NCBI GenBank assembly: GCA_021804655.1 | Contig: JAJZHE010000004.1 | Coordinates: forward strand, 1-49,587 | Direction: 5' to 3' | Length of the DNA stretch: 49,587 nucleotides | DNA from: Acidobacteriota bacterium | Lineage (GTDB): Bacteria; Acidobacteriota; Terriglobia; Terriglobales; Acidobacteriaceae | Shown: positions 1 to 9,700 of the stretch, one piece after another | Layout of the letters: every line of letters starts with the position of its first letter | How positions within the stretch are numbered: position 1 is the first letter of the stretch | Notes under the pieces: model-generated | Databases searched by the model: none | The model's input: only the letters and a program-made list of their open reading frames with translations | Told to the model about the DNA's origin: nothing | Position numbers and translations under genes: made by a program

Positions 1-714
1 TTGCTCAACAGATGGAATAACATGTCCATACTTTTTCTTGATTGACATTCTAACACTATTAATAACATAATCCCCATGCTTGTTGATATAACTAATCCAA
101 TGCCATAGACCTCTTTTAGTGTCCAGGCCATGATACATTCTCATGTCGAGATGAAAGCATACTCGCAAGCGCATTTCTTGATCGCCACGAGGGCCGTTGA
201 ATAAATGCCCGTGGTCTATAAAAAATACAGATAGTTTTTGGCTATTGGATAACTTAACAAATACAACTTGCCTACTGTCAACATGGTCACACCAGACATC
301 AGCAACAAGTGAAGCTAAAAACATTGATCTGTTTTCAATCCGATTTATCCAACAAGTCGGGACAGCATCGAAAACATCTTGAGATTTATTACCCAACCAT
401 AAAGAAGCAAAATGATAGCCAGCTTTCGGCTTTATGTTCGAGTTGCTCATATCTTCCCAAAAATTCTGATTTTTATCAATAAACTCTTGAGCAACATATA
501 TTATTGTAAAGTGTGGTGTAGGTATTCCTAGTTTTATATATATTAGCGATCCGACTATTTCATTCATTACTAGATTAGGTCCCTGTGGATTCTGAACCCA
601 TTTAATAACATATAGCAGTCCATCTGAGGCCTCGACGAGCGTGCTTCCTGATCCGCCATGCATCCGCTTGATCGCACGTGTAGGCGTGATGATGTTGATT
701 TTGCGTGTAGACAT
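1..714 (-). CDS. HipA-like kinase family protein, partial (C-terminus beyond left window edge)
   Basis: Manual translation of the minus strand gives an uninterrupted 238-codon frame from ATG at 714 to base 1: MSTRKINIITPTRAIKRMHGGSGSTLVEASDGLLYVIKWVQNPQGPNLVMNEIVGSLIYIKLGIPTPHF...; resembles the HipA-like kinase N-terminal pattern. Absent from the ORF track because it has no stop inside the window. Confidence 0.75.
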   Translation of the reverse strand, partial: MSTRKINIITPTRAIKRMHGGSGSTLVEASDGLLYVIKWVQNPQGPNLVMNEIVGSLIYIKLGIPTPHFTIIYVAQEFIDKNQNFWEDMSNSNIKPKAGYHFASLWLGNKSQDVFDAVPTCWINRIENRSMFLASLVADVWCDHVDSRQVVFVKLSNSQKLSVFFIDHGHLFNGPRGDQEMRLRVCFHLDMRMYHGLDTKRGLWHWISYINKHGDYVINSVRMSIKKKYGHVIPSVEQ

Positions 715-916
715 GATCGCCCCGAAACGAATATGTCCAACGCAGGCTGGGAAATTGCACTGCAATCAGTAGAAGATTACATGTAGCTATTTTTGGCTTT
801 GAATTCTGCAAGTAGACTACTCTGTTAAATTGCTTTTTATTTTTTCACGATGAATTATTTTCGATCAGAACCAAAATTGACATTTCCTGATAGCTTGAAA
901 CTGGACGGTCATCGGG

Positions 917-1207
917 ATGCGCATCTTTCATCTGAGGCAGCGTTCACTGCTGCGCGGCACGCTGGTGGCGCTGGCGAGCGGCGGTGCGGGATTTGCGCTG
1001 TCGGGATTTCCCGCGCTGCGGCCCAATCTCTGGCTGCTGACGCCGGTGTTGTTGTGCGCGCTGGCTGCTGCGGATACGGCGCGGTGCATGCAGAAACGGT
1101 GGAACTTCTATCACGGAGCGGTGCTGCTGCTGCTTTACTCGGACCTGATGATCCTGCTGCTGCTGCTGTTTTTCCTGGTGGTGCCGTATGCAAGGATGCT
1201 GGCCTGA
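917..1207 (+). CDS. small hydrophobic (membrane) hypothetical protein
   Basis: 96 aa ORF with several hydrophobic segments (LLTPVLLCALAAAD, GAVLLLLYSDLMILLLLLFFLVV); GC-rich unlike the sequence just upstream. Confidence 0.5.
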   Translation: MRIFHLRQRSLLRGTLVALASGGAGFALSGFPALRPNLWLLTPVLLCALAAADTARCMQKRWNFYHGAVLLLLYSDLMILLLLLFFLVVPYARMLA

Positions 1208-1219
1208 GACGGCGCGGCA

Positions 1220-2050
1220 TCACACCCAGCCGCCATCGACGACGTAGCTCTGACCGGTGATGGCGCTGCTGTCGGCGGCGGCGAGAAAGAGCGCCAGCCG
1301 CACGACCTCATCGGGTTCGAGGTGACGCTGGATGGCCTGACGGCTGAGGATCTCCGCACTGTATTCGGGCGTGATCCAGAGTTGCTTCTGCTTTTCGGTG
1401 AGGATGGCTCCGGGCTGGATGCTGTTGACGCGGATGTTGTGGATGCCTTCTTCAAAGGCCAGTGAACGAGCGAGACCGACGATGGCGGCCTTGGATGCGA
1501 CGTATGCGGGCAGGCCGGTGGAGGGAATGCGCCAGGCGATGGAACTCATGTGCAGGACAGAGGCCGAGCCGGAGCGACGCAGCGCGGGCAAAGCGGCCTG
1601 GGTGACGAAGAACTGCTGGCGGAGATTGATGGCGAGCAGTTCGTCCCACTCGGCGGGGCTGAGCGCGTCGGTTGCGTGGCGACGGTCGTTGCCGGCGTTG
1701 TTGACGAGCACGTCGAGTGTTTCGGCTGTGTCCTGGCTGCCCAGCGCGTGAATGCAGTCGGCGACGGCGGCTGGAATGGCGGATGCGTTGGCGAGGTTGC
1801 AGTGGCGATAGATCGGCGCGAGTTGCGCTGAGTGCGAGGTGGCGGCAAGCTCGGAGACCAGCTCGGCGGCGGCGGCGTCCTGAATGTCGAGGAATGCGAC
1901 GGCGGATCCCTGCGCAACGAATCCCCGCACCAGCGCCGCTCCGATTCCGGTGGCTCCACCGGTGATGAGCACGCGGCGGCTGCGCAGCGATGGATAGCTG
2001 GCAAATGGGCCGACAGGAACACGCGAGCGGGAATCTTCGGCAGAAAGCAT
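1220..2050 (-). CDS. SDR family oxidoreductase
   Basis: ORF with TGGATGIG nucleotide-binding motif, NNAG, YVASK active-site motif and a C-terminal GQSYVVDGGWV typical of classical SDRs. Confidence 0.92.
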   Translation of the reverse strand: MLSAEDSRSRVPVGPFASYPSLRSRRVLITGGATGIGAALVRGFVAQGSAVAFLDIQDAAAAELVSELAATSHSAQLAPIYRHCNLANASAIPAAVADCIHALGSQDTAETLDVLVNNAGNDRRHATDALSPAEWDELLAINLRQQFFVTQAALPALRRSGSASVLHMSSIAWRIPSTGLPAYVASKAAIVGLARSLAFEEGIHNIRVNSIQPGAILTEKQKQLWITPEYSAEILSRQAIQRHLEPDEVVRLALFLAAADSSAITGQSYVVDGGWV

Positions 2051-2252
2051 GGTAAGTGAAATTTTAGCGGGTCAAATCCGGGCGGCGCGCAATCACGCCG
2101 CGATTTCCGGCGCAAATGAAGGGAATCTCTGCGCAATCCGCGCTATTCTTTAGATCAACTAGTTCGATGCCTGAGTCGGCAGGACGTGAAAGAACGGGTG
2201 ATCCGTATCACAGACGGCGAGGAACAACGCTCGGAATAATGGGGTCACACAG

Positions 2253-2639
2253 ATGAGGCGATTCGCCAAATTCGTTGCGGGTTTGCTCGTAGCTCTTACG
2301 GCGATGCCCGTGCTGGCGATGGTGCCTTGCCGCCAGTCGATGCACTCCATGAAGTGTTGCAGTTCGGAGTGTCCGATGATGGCTACGTCGGCAGGTGCGA
2401 AACTCGCTATCCGGACGGGGCTGGAAATCACGAGGCCGGCGTGCTGCACAACGTCTCATCGAGCAACCCCGTTCGCTGTACAAGCGGCGACAGAAAACCT
2501 GTCGAATATTGCGGTACAGCAAAGCCAGTCCCTCCATGTATTCATCGTGGTTGAAGACAACCGCAGACTGACGCCGCTGCCCAATGGGCCACCGTTCTCC
2601 CTGTTATCTCGCGCTTCTCTCTGCACGTTTCTGATCTAG
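2253..2639 (+). CDS. small secreted Cys/Met-rich protein, putative metal-binding
   Basis: Signal-like N-terminus (FVAGLLVALTAMPVLA) followed by CRQSMHSMKCCSSECPMM and CCTTSH; directly upstream of a CusCBA-type locus. Confidence 0.6.
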   Translation: MRRFAKFVAGLLVALTAMPVLAMVPCRQSMHSMKCCSSECPMMATSAGAKLAIRTGLEITRPACCTTSHRATPFAVQAATENLSNIAVQQSQSLHVFIVVEDNRRLTPLPNGPPFSLLSRASLCTFLI

Positions 2640-2779
2640 CTCCCTTCCTGCCTCTGGGAGTCTCGCACCTCCGTCCGAGACTCTTTTCTCCGCAAGCGAG
2701 CCATACGTGCTCGCGCAAAAAACATATCCTTTCTGCTCGCTATGAAAAGCGAAGCATCCCGAGTACGGAGATTCTGCTT

Positions 2780-3583
2780 ATGCTTTCTGGAATTTGGACA
2801 CGATACAAGTGCGTCATCCTCCTGTCGGTGATCGCCATAACGTTGAGCGGGATTTCGATGGCCGCCCAGGCTGCGCGACAGCCCGCTTCGCCGCCAGATC
2901 ATCCCGTGGCGGCCTCACTCGGTTGGAAAAGTCCCGCGCGAATACATCGCGTCGATCTCATGCCCAGTGATCGCGGATATCTTCTGATTGACCAGAAGGG
3001 AGTAGAGTTTCGCTCCAGCAACGGACGGAGCCGTCGATGGACTCTCGATGAAATTCATACTGTTTTCCTTGCTCCTCATCGTCTGGTGCTCGAAAGCTAT
3101 ATCGATCACAGTCTGTATCGCCTGGGGGAGCGGAAGTATCGGTTTGACCTGACGCGAACGCTGCCTCCAGCCGTAGCGGCAGGCATTGCCGAAGCTGTCG
3201 CGCGGCCCTCGCAGAATGCGGACCCGGATCCAGACGCGCCGACAATCGCCACGATTCCAGTCCGTCACCGTTCGCTCGCCTCCGGCACAAACGGCGTGCT
3301 GCGCATCCGGCGGGATGGGATCGATTATGTGACTCCGTCGAAAGACGACAGCAGGAGCTGGCGCTGGGCCGATCTTCAGACCCTGTCGAATCCAGACCCG
3401 TATCACCTGTTTGTTTTCGGATACCGGGATACCTATACCTTCGACCTCAAGGCACCGCTCTCCGACAAACTGCTCGACTGGGCGTCCGACGCAATCTTCG
3501 CGCATAGCGAATCGACGAACGGACCAGCAGTCACCGCGACGCGTGAAGTCGAGCCGGGCGCGACGGGAGGTCTCCATGAATAG
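2780..3583 (+). CDS. secreted/membrane-anchored hypothetical protein with two similar domains
   Basis: 267 aa ORF, hydrophobic N-terminus (VILLSVIAITLSGISMAAQA); internally repeated GYLLIDQKGVEFR...RRWTLDEIHTV / GVLRIRRDGIDYVT...WRWADLQTL; co-directional with cus genes. Confidence 0.65.
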   Translation: MLSGIWTRYKCVILLSVIAITLSGISMAAQAARQPASPPDHPVAASLGWKSPARIHRVDLMPSDRGYLLIDQKGVEFRSSNGRSRRWTLDEIHTVFLAPHRLVLESYIDHSLYRLGERKYRFDLTRTLPPAVAAGIAEAVARPSQNADPDPDAPTIATIPVRHRSLASGTNGVLRIRRDGIDYVTPSKDDSRSWRWADLQTLSNPDPYHLFVFGYRDTYTFDLKAPLSDKLLDWASDAIFAHSESTNGPAVTATREVEPGATGGLHE

Positions 3584-4955
3584 CCGCCGCGGATCATTCT
3601 CGTGGGTTCTGGCAGGCGCAATGGTACTGAGCACCGCGTCAGCCGGAGCGCAGGCGCCTCCGAACGGCTCCGGGGCCGTAGATGCTCCTGTCGCCAATTC
3701 AAACGTCTTTGCGCCATCTGTGCCGACCGGCCTCCCATCCGGGCCGACGGCTAAAAACGACGCACTCACTGGTCAGGAGATCGCGCTCCAGCAATTAGTG
3801 GCAATTGCTCTGGCACGGAATCCTGGCATCAAGAGCGCGGCAGAACGCTTCCAGGCGGAACGATCCCGCGTCCCCCAGGTCCGCTCACTGCCGGACCCGA
3901 TGGTTTCCGGCGGATGGATGGGGAACATCGCTCCGTTCAGCGTCCAGCAGGGCGATCCGTCGAGTTACCGGGGACTGATCGTAAGCCAGGCATTTCCATT
4001 TCCCGGCAAGCTGGGCTTGCGCGGCAAGATCGCCGACCGCGAGGCTGAAGCAGGCCAGTGGGAGTATGAGCAGACGCGGCGTCAGGTCGTCTCGGACGTA
4101 AAGACCGCCTACTACGCGTATTTTTACGACAACAAGGCCATCGAGATCACTGAGAAGAACAAAGATCTTCTCCAGAAACTGGAGAACATAGCAGAGGCTC
4201 GATATCGAGTGGGCAAGGGCATTCAGCAGGATGTGCTCCGCGCACAGATCGAGGTAGCAAGAATCGATCAGAAGCTGATTGTCCTCCAGCAGGAGGAAGA
4301 CACGGCGCGCGCCCGCCTGAACACCCTGCTTTACCGCGACCTCGAATCACCGCTGCCATCGCCGACGCCGGTGAAGGTGGCAGACTTTCATGACTCTCTC
4401 GAAGTCCTCTATGCGATGGCGCATAGGAATGATCCCGGCCTTGAACGCGACAAGCGCATGGTCGAGAGCAATCAATACGCGGTGCATCTGGCGCAGAAGG
4501 CTTACAAGCCAGACTTCGATGTGGCTTACAGCTACGAGCAGCGCCCTGATATGCAGGGCATGCACGGCGTCATGGTTGGAGTTAACATCCCAGTTTTCTT
4601 CCGCAGTAAGCAGCGCGAAGGAGTGATCGAGGCCAGTCACGAGCTGAATGCAGCACGCCACGAACTCGACGATCGTTTGAACGAAGTCAACTTTGAGATC
4701 AAGCAACAATATCTGGCGGCAACCGCGGCGCGAAATCTGATGAATCTTTACTCGAAAGCGATTGTTCCGCAATCGTCGCTGGCGCTGGAATCCTCGATGT
4801 CAGCGTATGAAGTGGGCAAGGTGGATTTCCTCTCCATGCTCGAGAACTTCGTATACGTACTGAACTACGAGGTCGGCTATTACCAGGAACTGAGCAACTA
4901 TGAGACCGCGCTGGCCCGGATGGAACCGCTGGTCAACACCGATTTGACGGAATAG
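3576..4955 (+). CDS. TolC-family outer membrane efflux protein (CusC-like)
   Basis: ORF frame 3411..4955; likely start ATG at 3576 after an RBS-like gggagg with a signal peptide. Conserved outer membrane factor sequence (ALARNPGIKSAAERFQAERSRVPQVRSLPDPMVSGG; SYEQRPDMQGMHGVMVGVNIPVFF). Confidence 0.88.
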   Translation: MNSRRGSFSWVLAGAMVLSTASAGAQAPPNGSGAVDAPVANSNVFAPSVPTGLPSGPTAKNDALTGQEIALQQLVAIALARNPGIKSAAERFQAERSRVPQVRSLPDPMVSGGWMGNIAPFSVQQGDPSSYRGLIVSQAFPFPGKLGLRGKIADREAEAGQWEYEQTRRQVVSDVKTAYYAYFYDNKAIEITEKNKDLLQKLENIAEARYRVGKGIQQDVLRAQIEVARIDQKLIVLQQEEDTARARLNTLLYRDLESPLPSPTPVKVADFHDSLEVLYAMAHRNDPGLERDKRMVESNQYAVHLAQKAYKPDFDVAYSYEQRPDMQGMHGVMVGVNIPVFFRSKQREGVIEASHELNAARHELDDRLNEVNFEIKQQYLAATAARNLMNLYSKAIVPQSSLALESSMSAYEVGKVDFLSMLENFVYVLNYEVGYYQELSNYETALARMEPLVNTDLTE

Positions 4956-4967
4956 GAAGGAACGGTC

Positions 4968-6254
4968 ATGAAACTCAGTTGGACGGCACACGCGCTGGTT
5001 ATCGGAATTGGGTTGCTGGTTGCTGGAATCCTGCTTGGAGGCGGAGCCACGTATTGGTATGCAATGCGGAAACATGCCTTGGCCGCGTCACAGAGTGCAG
5101 AAGCGGAACCGAGGCAGGTAGCCTCGCAGTCCAGCAGCGCAAACAACATGCAAGGAATGAGTATGCCGGACAGCTCCGGCGGCCAAACGGCGAGCATGCA
5201 GAACATGACTCCTGGAACGGTCGTGCTGGACGCGGCCACCGAGCAAAAGATCGGCGTGACCTATACGACGGTTCGCCGCGCGCACCTGAAGCGCACAATC
5301 CGCACCGTCGGACTGCTGCAAATGGACGAGGAAAAGATATCCCGCGTCCACGTGAAGGTTGTCGGCTGGATCGAGAACGTCTATCTCAATTATGTTGGCA
5401 AGCTGATCAAAAAAGGACAGCCCCTCTTTACGCTGTACAGCCCGGATATTGTCTCCACCGAGCAGGAGTATTTGATCGCCCGCAAAGGCCAGCAGTATCT
5501 GGCGAAGACTCCCTACACCGATGTCTCTTCCGATGCAAATTCCCTTCTGAAGGCTACGCGCGACAGATTGCGGCTGTGGGACATCAGCGACACAGAAATT
5601 CAACAGCTTGAAACCAGCGGAAAAGCTGCGCGGACGATGACACTTTACTCGCCGGTCAACGGTTTTGTAATGTCTCGGAACGCCTATGAGCAGGCTTATG
5701 TGACTCCGGAGACCGATCTTTACGACATCGCCGACCTTTCCACCATCTGGGTCAATGTGGACATCTTCGAATACGAGGCACCGTATGTCCATGTAGGGCA
5801 GACAACACAAATGCAACTCAGCTACTTTCCTGGCAGGACATATCGCGGGAAGGTGACTTATATTTACCCAACCCTCGATCCGAAGACCCGGACCATCAAG
5901 GTTCGTCTGGAGTTTCCAAATCCAGGTTATGAGTTGAAGCCCGACATGTACGCCGACGTGCAACTCAATGTGGATTACGGAACACAAACCCTTGTACCGA
6001 GCGAGGCCGTGCTCAATTCCGGGACGCGGCAGGTGGTCTTCATCGCCAAGCCGAATGGCTATTTTGAACCGAGGGACGTCGAGATCGGCGATCAGTTCGA
6101 CGGACAAACCGTGGTATTGGTCGGCCTCAAACCCGGCGAGAAAATCGTCGCCTCCGGAAACTTTCTGATCGATTCGGAAAGCCGCCTGGGGGCAGCGATG
6201 CAACAGATGATGGCCTCCATGCCCGGAATGGATATGGGCAAAGGCAAAAAATAG
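4968..6254 (+). CDS. cusB: efflux RND transporter periplasmic adaptor subunit (CusB-like)
   Basis: QKIGVTYTTVRRAHLKRTIRTVG...GWIENVYLNYVGKLIKKGQPLFTLYSPDIVSTEQEYL; Met-rich N-terminal segment and C-terminal tail. Confidence 0.88.
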   Translation: MKLSWTAHALVIGIGLLVAGILLGGGATYWYAMRKHALAASQSAEAEPRQVASQSSSANNMQGMSMPDSSGGQTASMQNMTPGTVVLDAATEQKIGVTYTTVRRAHLKRTIRTVGLLQMDEEKISRVHVKVVGWIENVYLNYVGKLIKKGQPLFTLYSPDIVSTEQEYLIARKGQQYLAKTPYTDVSSDANSLLKATRDRLRLWDISDTEIQQLETSGKAARTMTLYSPVNGFVMSRNAYEQAYVTPETDLYDIADLSTIWVNVDIFEYEAPYVHVGQTTQMQLSYFPGRTYRGKVTYIYPTLDPKTRTIKVRLEFPNPGYELKPDMYADVQLNVDYGTQTLVPSEAVLNSGTRQVVFIAKPNGYFEPRDVEIGDQFDGQTVVLVGLKPGEKIVASGNFLIDSESRLGAAMQQMMASMPGMDMGKGKK

Positions 6255-6261
6255 GTGTGTG

Positions 6262-6783
6262 ATGCGAACACGACCCAACCACTTTGACTTTATCGCTCTC
6301 CTGGTCGTTCTCTTTGTTCTGGGTGGCGCCTGGTATCTCGTGAGCCATCGGCAGCCGAAGGTTTGCCCTTTCTCGGGCCGCGCGATTTACCCGCAAACGC
6401 GAGCGCTGGTCACGGTCAGCAGGAAGAAATACGAGACCTGCTGCGTACGCTGCGCCATGATCGAAGCCGAGCAGACAGGCAAGCTGCTGAAAGTTCTAAA
6501 AGTCGCGGACTTTGAAACCAGCAAACTCATCGATCCGGAAAGCGCCTGGTTTGTCGAGAACAGCAACGTGAACCTCTGCATGCGCACGGCGCCGGCCGTG
6601 AAAAGTCCTGGCAGAGAGTCGGTCTACGTTCGCACCTTTGACCGTTGCTCACCGAGCGTGCTGGCATTTTCGAGCGAGCAACGGGCGCGCAGCTTCATCG
6701 CGCAGCACGGCGGCCTGCTGAAGCGTATCGCCGATCTGCACATGGAAGCGGCAAAGACCATCGGGAAGGTTCAAACGCCATGA
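6262..6783 (+). CDS. NosL-like protein, putative copper binding, with N-terminal TM
   Basis: N-terminal TM followed by CPFSGRAIYPQTRALV..KYETCCVRCAMIEAEQTGK, DFETSKLIDPESAWFVENSNV, FSSEQRARSFIAQHGG, a layout reminiscent of NosL; located between cusB and cusA. Confidence 0.6.
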   Translation: MRTRPNHFDFIALLVVLFVLGGAWYLVSHRQPKVCPFSGRAIYPQTRALVTVSRKKYETCCVRCAMIEAEQTGKLLKVLKVADFETSKLIDPESAWFVENSNVNLCMRTAPAVKSPGRESVYVRTFDRCSPSVLAFSSEQRARSFIAQHGGLLKRIADLHMEAAKTIGKVQTP

Positions 6784-9700
6784 TTGAGAAAATTATCGAT
6801 TGGAGCAGCAGAAACAGGTTTTTCATCTTCCTGGGGTTGTTCTTTGTGGTTGCCTGGGGAATCTGGGCGCTCAAAAATACGCCGCTTGACGCTATTCCGG
6901 ATTTATCAGACAAACAGGTCATTGTTTTTACTGAATGGCAAGGGCGCAGTCCCGATCTTGTCGAAGACCAGGTGACCTATCCCATTGTGACGGCGTTGAT
7001 CTCCGCGCCTCACGTCAAGGTCGTACGCGGTTATTCGTTCTTTGGTCTCTCGTTCGTCTACGTCATCTTCGACGATAATACCGATCTCTATTGGGCGCGC
7101 TCGCGCGTCGTCGAATACATGCAGGGTGTGCGGGGCAACCTTCCTGCAGGCGTCACGCCAACGCTCGGACCGGACGCAACAGGTGTCGGCTGGGTGTACA
7201 TGTATGCTCTGGTTGATAAGACCGGTCAGCACGACCTCTCCCAGTTGCGAAGTCTTCAGGATTGGACCGTGCGCTACGCGGTCGCCAGCGTACCAGGGGT
7301 CTCTGAGGTGGCCGGCATCGGCGGCTTTGTCAAGCAGTACCAAGTGGACATCAACCCCGATTCGCTGCTTGCTTACCATCTCGCCATCAATCGCGTGATC
7401 GAGGCCATTCGCCAGAGCAACAACGATGTGGGTGGGCGGGTCGTGGAGTATACCGGCCGCGAGTATATGGTGCGTGGACTCGGTTACATCAAGTCGGTCG
7501 CCGACCTTCAAAAGGTGGTCGTCGGCACCAATGGAGACGGCACGCCCATCTACCTGCGTGACGTGGCGGATGTCCATCTCGGTCCGGACATGCGGCGCGG
7601 CCTGGCCGAGTTCAATGGCGAAGGACAGGTTGCCGGGGGAATCGTGGTTGCGCGCTACGGTGAAAACGCGCTGACCCTCATCGGCCGTGTCAAACGAGAG
7701 ATCGACCAGATCAAGGGTTCACTACCCAAAGGCGTGGATATTGTGCCGGTCTACGACCGATCGCAATTGATTCTGCGCTCGATCGCGACGCTCAGGGAGA
7801 AGCTGATCGAAGAAATGGTCATCGTCAGCATCGTCTGCCTGATCTTCCTCTTCCATGTGCGTAGCGCGCTGGTTGCGATTCTGACGCTTCCTGTCGCCAT
7901 TCTCATGATGTTTATCGCGATGTATTACATCCATCTCAATTCGAACATCATGTCGCTGAGCGGCATCGCCATCGCCATCGGCGCCATGGTCGACGGCGCC
8001 ATTGTGATGATCGAGAACGCCCACAAACACCTTGAAAAATGGGAAACGGGAGGCAAGAAGGAAGACCGCAACGAAGTGATCCTCGCCGCCGCCAAAGAAG
8101 TTGGCAAGCCGCTCTTCTTCTCCATGCTCATTATTGCTGTTTCGTTCATTCCGGTCTTCTCGCTCCAGGCGCAGGAGGGGCGGTTGTTCAAACCGCTGGC
8201 CTACACCAAGACCTTTTCCATGCTCTTTGCCTCGCTGCTTTCTGTCACGCTGGTGCCGGTGCTGATGACGCTCTTTATTCGCGGCAAGATCGCGCCGGAA
8301 CATAAGAATCCGGTGAATCGCTTCTTGATCTGGGTGTACAAGCCATTTGTGTACCTGGCCCTGAAGTTCCCCAAAACCGTAATTCTTCTGGCTCTGGCCG
8401 CCCTGGCCATCACCGTTCTTCCTGTTCGCCGTCTTGGATCGGAGTTCATGCCGCCTTTGTACGAAGGCAGCCTGCTTTATATGCCCAGCGGACTTCCCGG
8501 GCAGTCGATCACTCAGACGATTGCAGCGACACAGCTTGAAGACAAGATCATCGAGCAGTTCCCCGAAGTGGTTTCCGTCTTCGGCAAAGGAGGGCGGGCA
8601 CGCACCTCCACCGATCCGGCTCCGCTCGAAATGGGCGAAGCCACGATTGTTCTGAAGCCGGAAGAACAGTGGCCAAAGGGTATGACCCCGGAGAGGCTGA
8701 TCAGCCAGATGGATGCGGCAATGCACATCCCGGGTGTTTCCAACTCATGGACGATGCCGATCAAAGGCAGGACCGATATGCTTTCAACCGGCATTCGCAC
8801 CCCTGTTGGCGTCAAGGTCTTCGGGCCGGATCTAGCTGTGATCCAGAACATCGGAGAGCAGATCGAAGATGCGCTGCGCAATCTGCCCGGCAGCCGGAAT
8901 GTCTACGCAGAGCGCGCGGCCAGCGGCTATTATCTGGACTTCAAAATCAACCGCGATGCAATTGCCCGTTATGGACTTACGGTGGCCGACGTAGAAGACG
9001 TCATTGAAACCGCTATCGGCGGTACGAGCGTCAGCACCACCATCGAAGGCCGCGAACGTTATCCCGTGGACGTGCGTTATCTGCGCGATTTCCGAACCGA
9101 TCTCCAGGCGCTCGACAGGGTGCTGGTTGCAACTCCGGGCGGGGCGCAGGTGCCGATTACCCAACTCGCGGATATCCGAGTAACCATGGGTCCGCCTGTC
9201 ATCAAGACGGAAGGTGCGATTCCCGTGGGCTATGTTTACGTCGATGTGGCGGGCGTGGACATTGGCACCTATGTCCACAAGGCAATGCAGGTTGTCCATC
9301 AGAAGGTCAAGCTGCCGCCAGGGTACTACCTCAACTGGAGCGGCCAGTGGGAGTACATGGAACACGCGAAGCAGACGCTTAAGTACGTCGTTCCGCTCAC
9401 GCTGCTGATTATCCTGGTGCTGCTTTACACCAATTTTCACTCCTTCGCCAAGACCATGATTGTCATGCTCTCACTGCCATTTGCGCTGATCGGAGGATTC
9501 TGGCTGCTATATCTGCTCAGTTACAACACAAGCGTCGCGGTGTGGATTGGGTTCATCGCCCTGGCCGGCGTCGCCGCCGAAACGGGCGTGGTCATGATCG
9601 TCTACCTCGACGAAGTCTATGACCGCCGCCGCGCGGAAGGGACCATGCTCACGCACCGCGATCTGTACGATGCCATTATCGAGGGCGCGGTGATGCGCGT

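Noticed and set aside
850-1260. 136-aa plus ORF starting in the AT-rich segment
   Set aside because: Overlaps the better-supported membrane ORF at 917..1207 in another frame; composition looks like a junction artefact.
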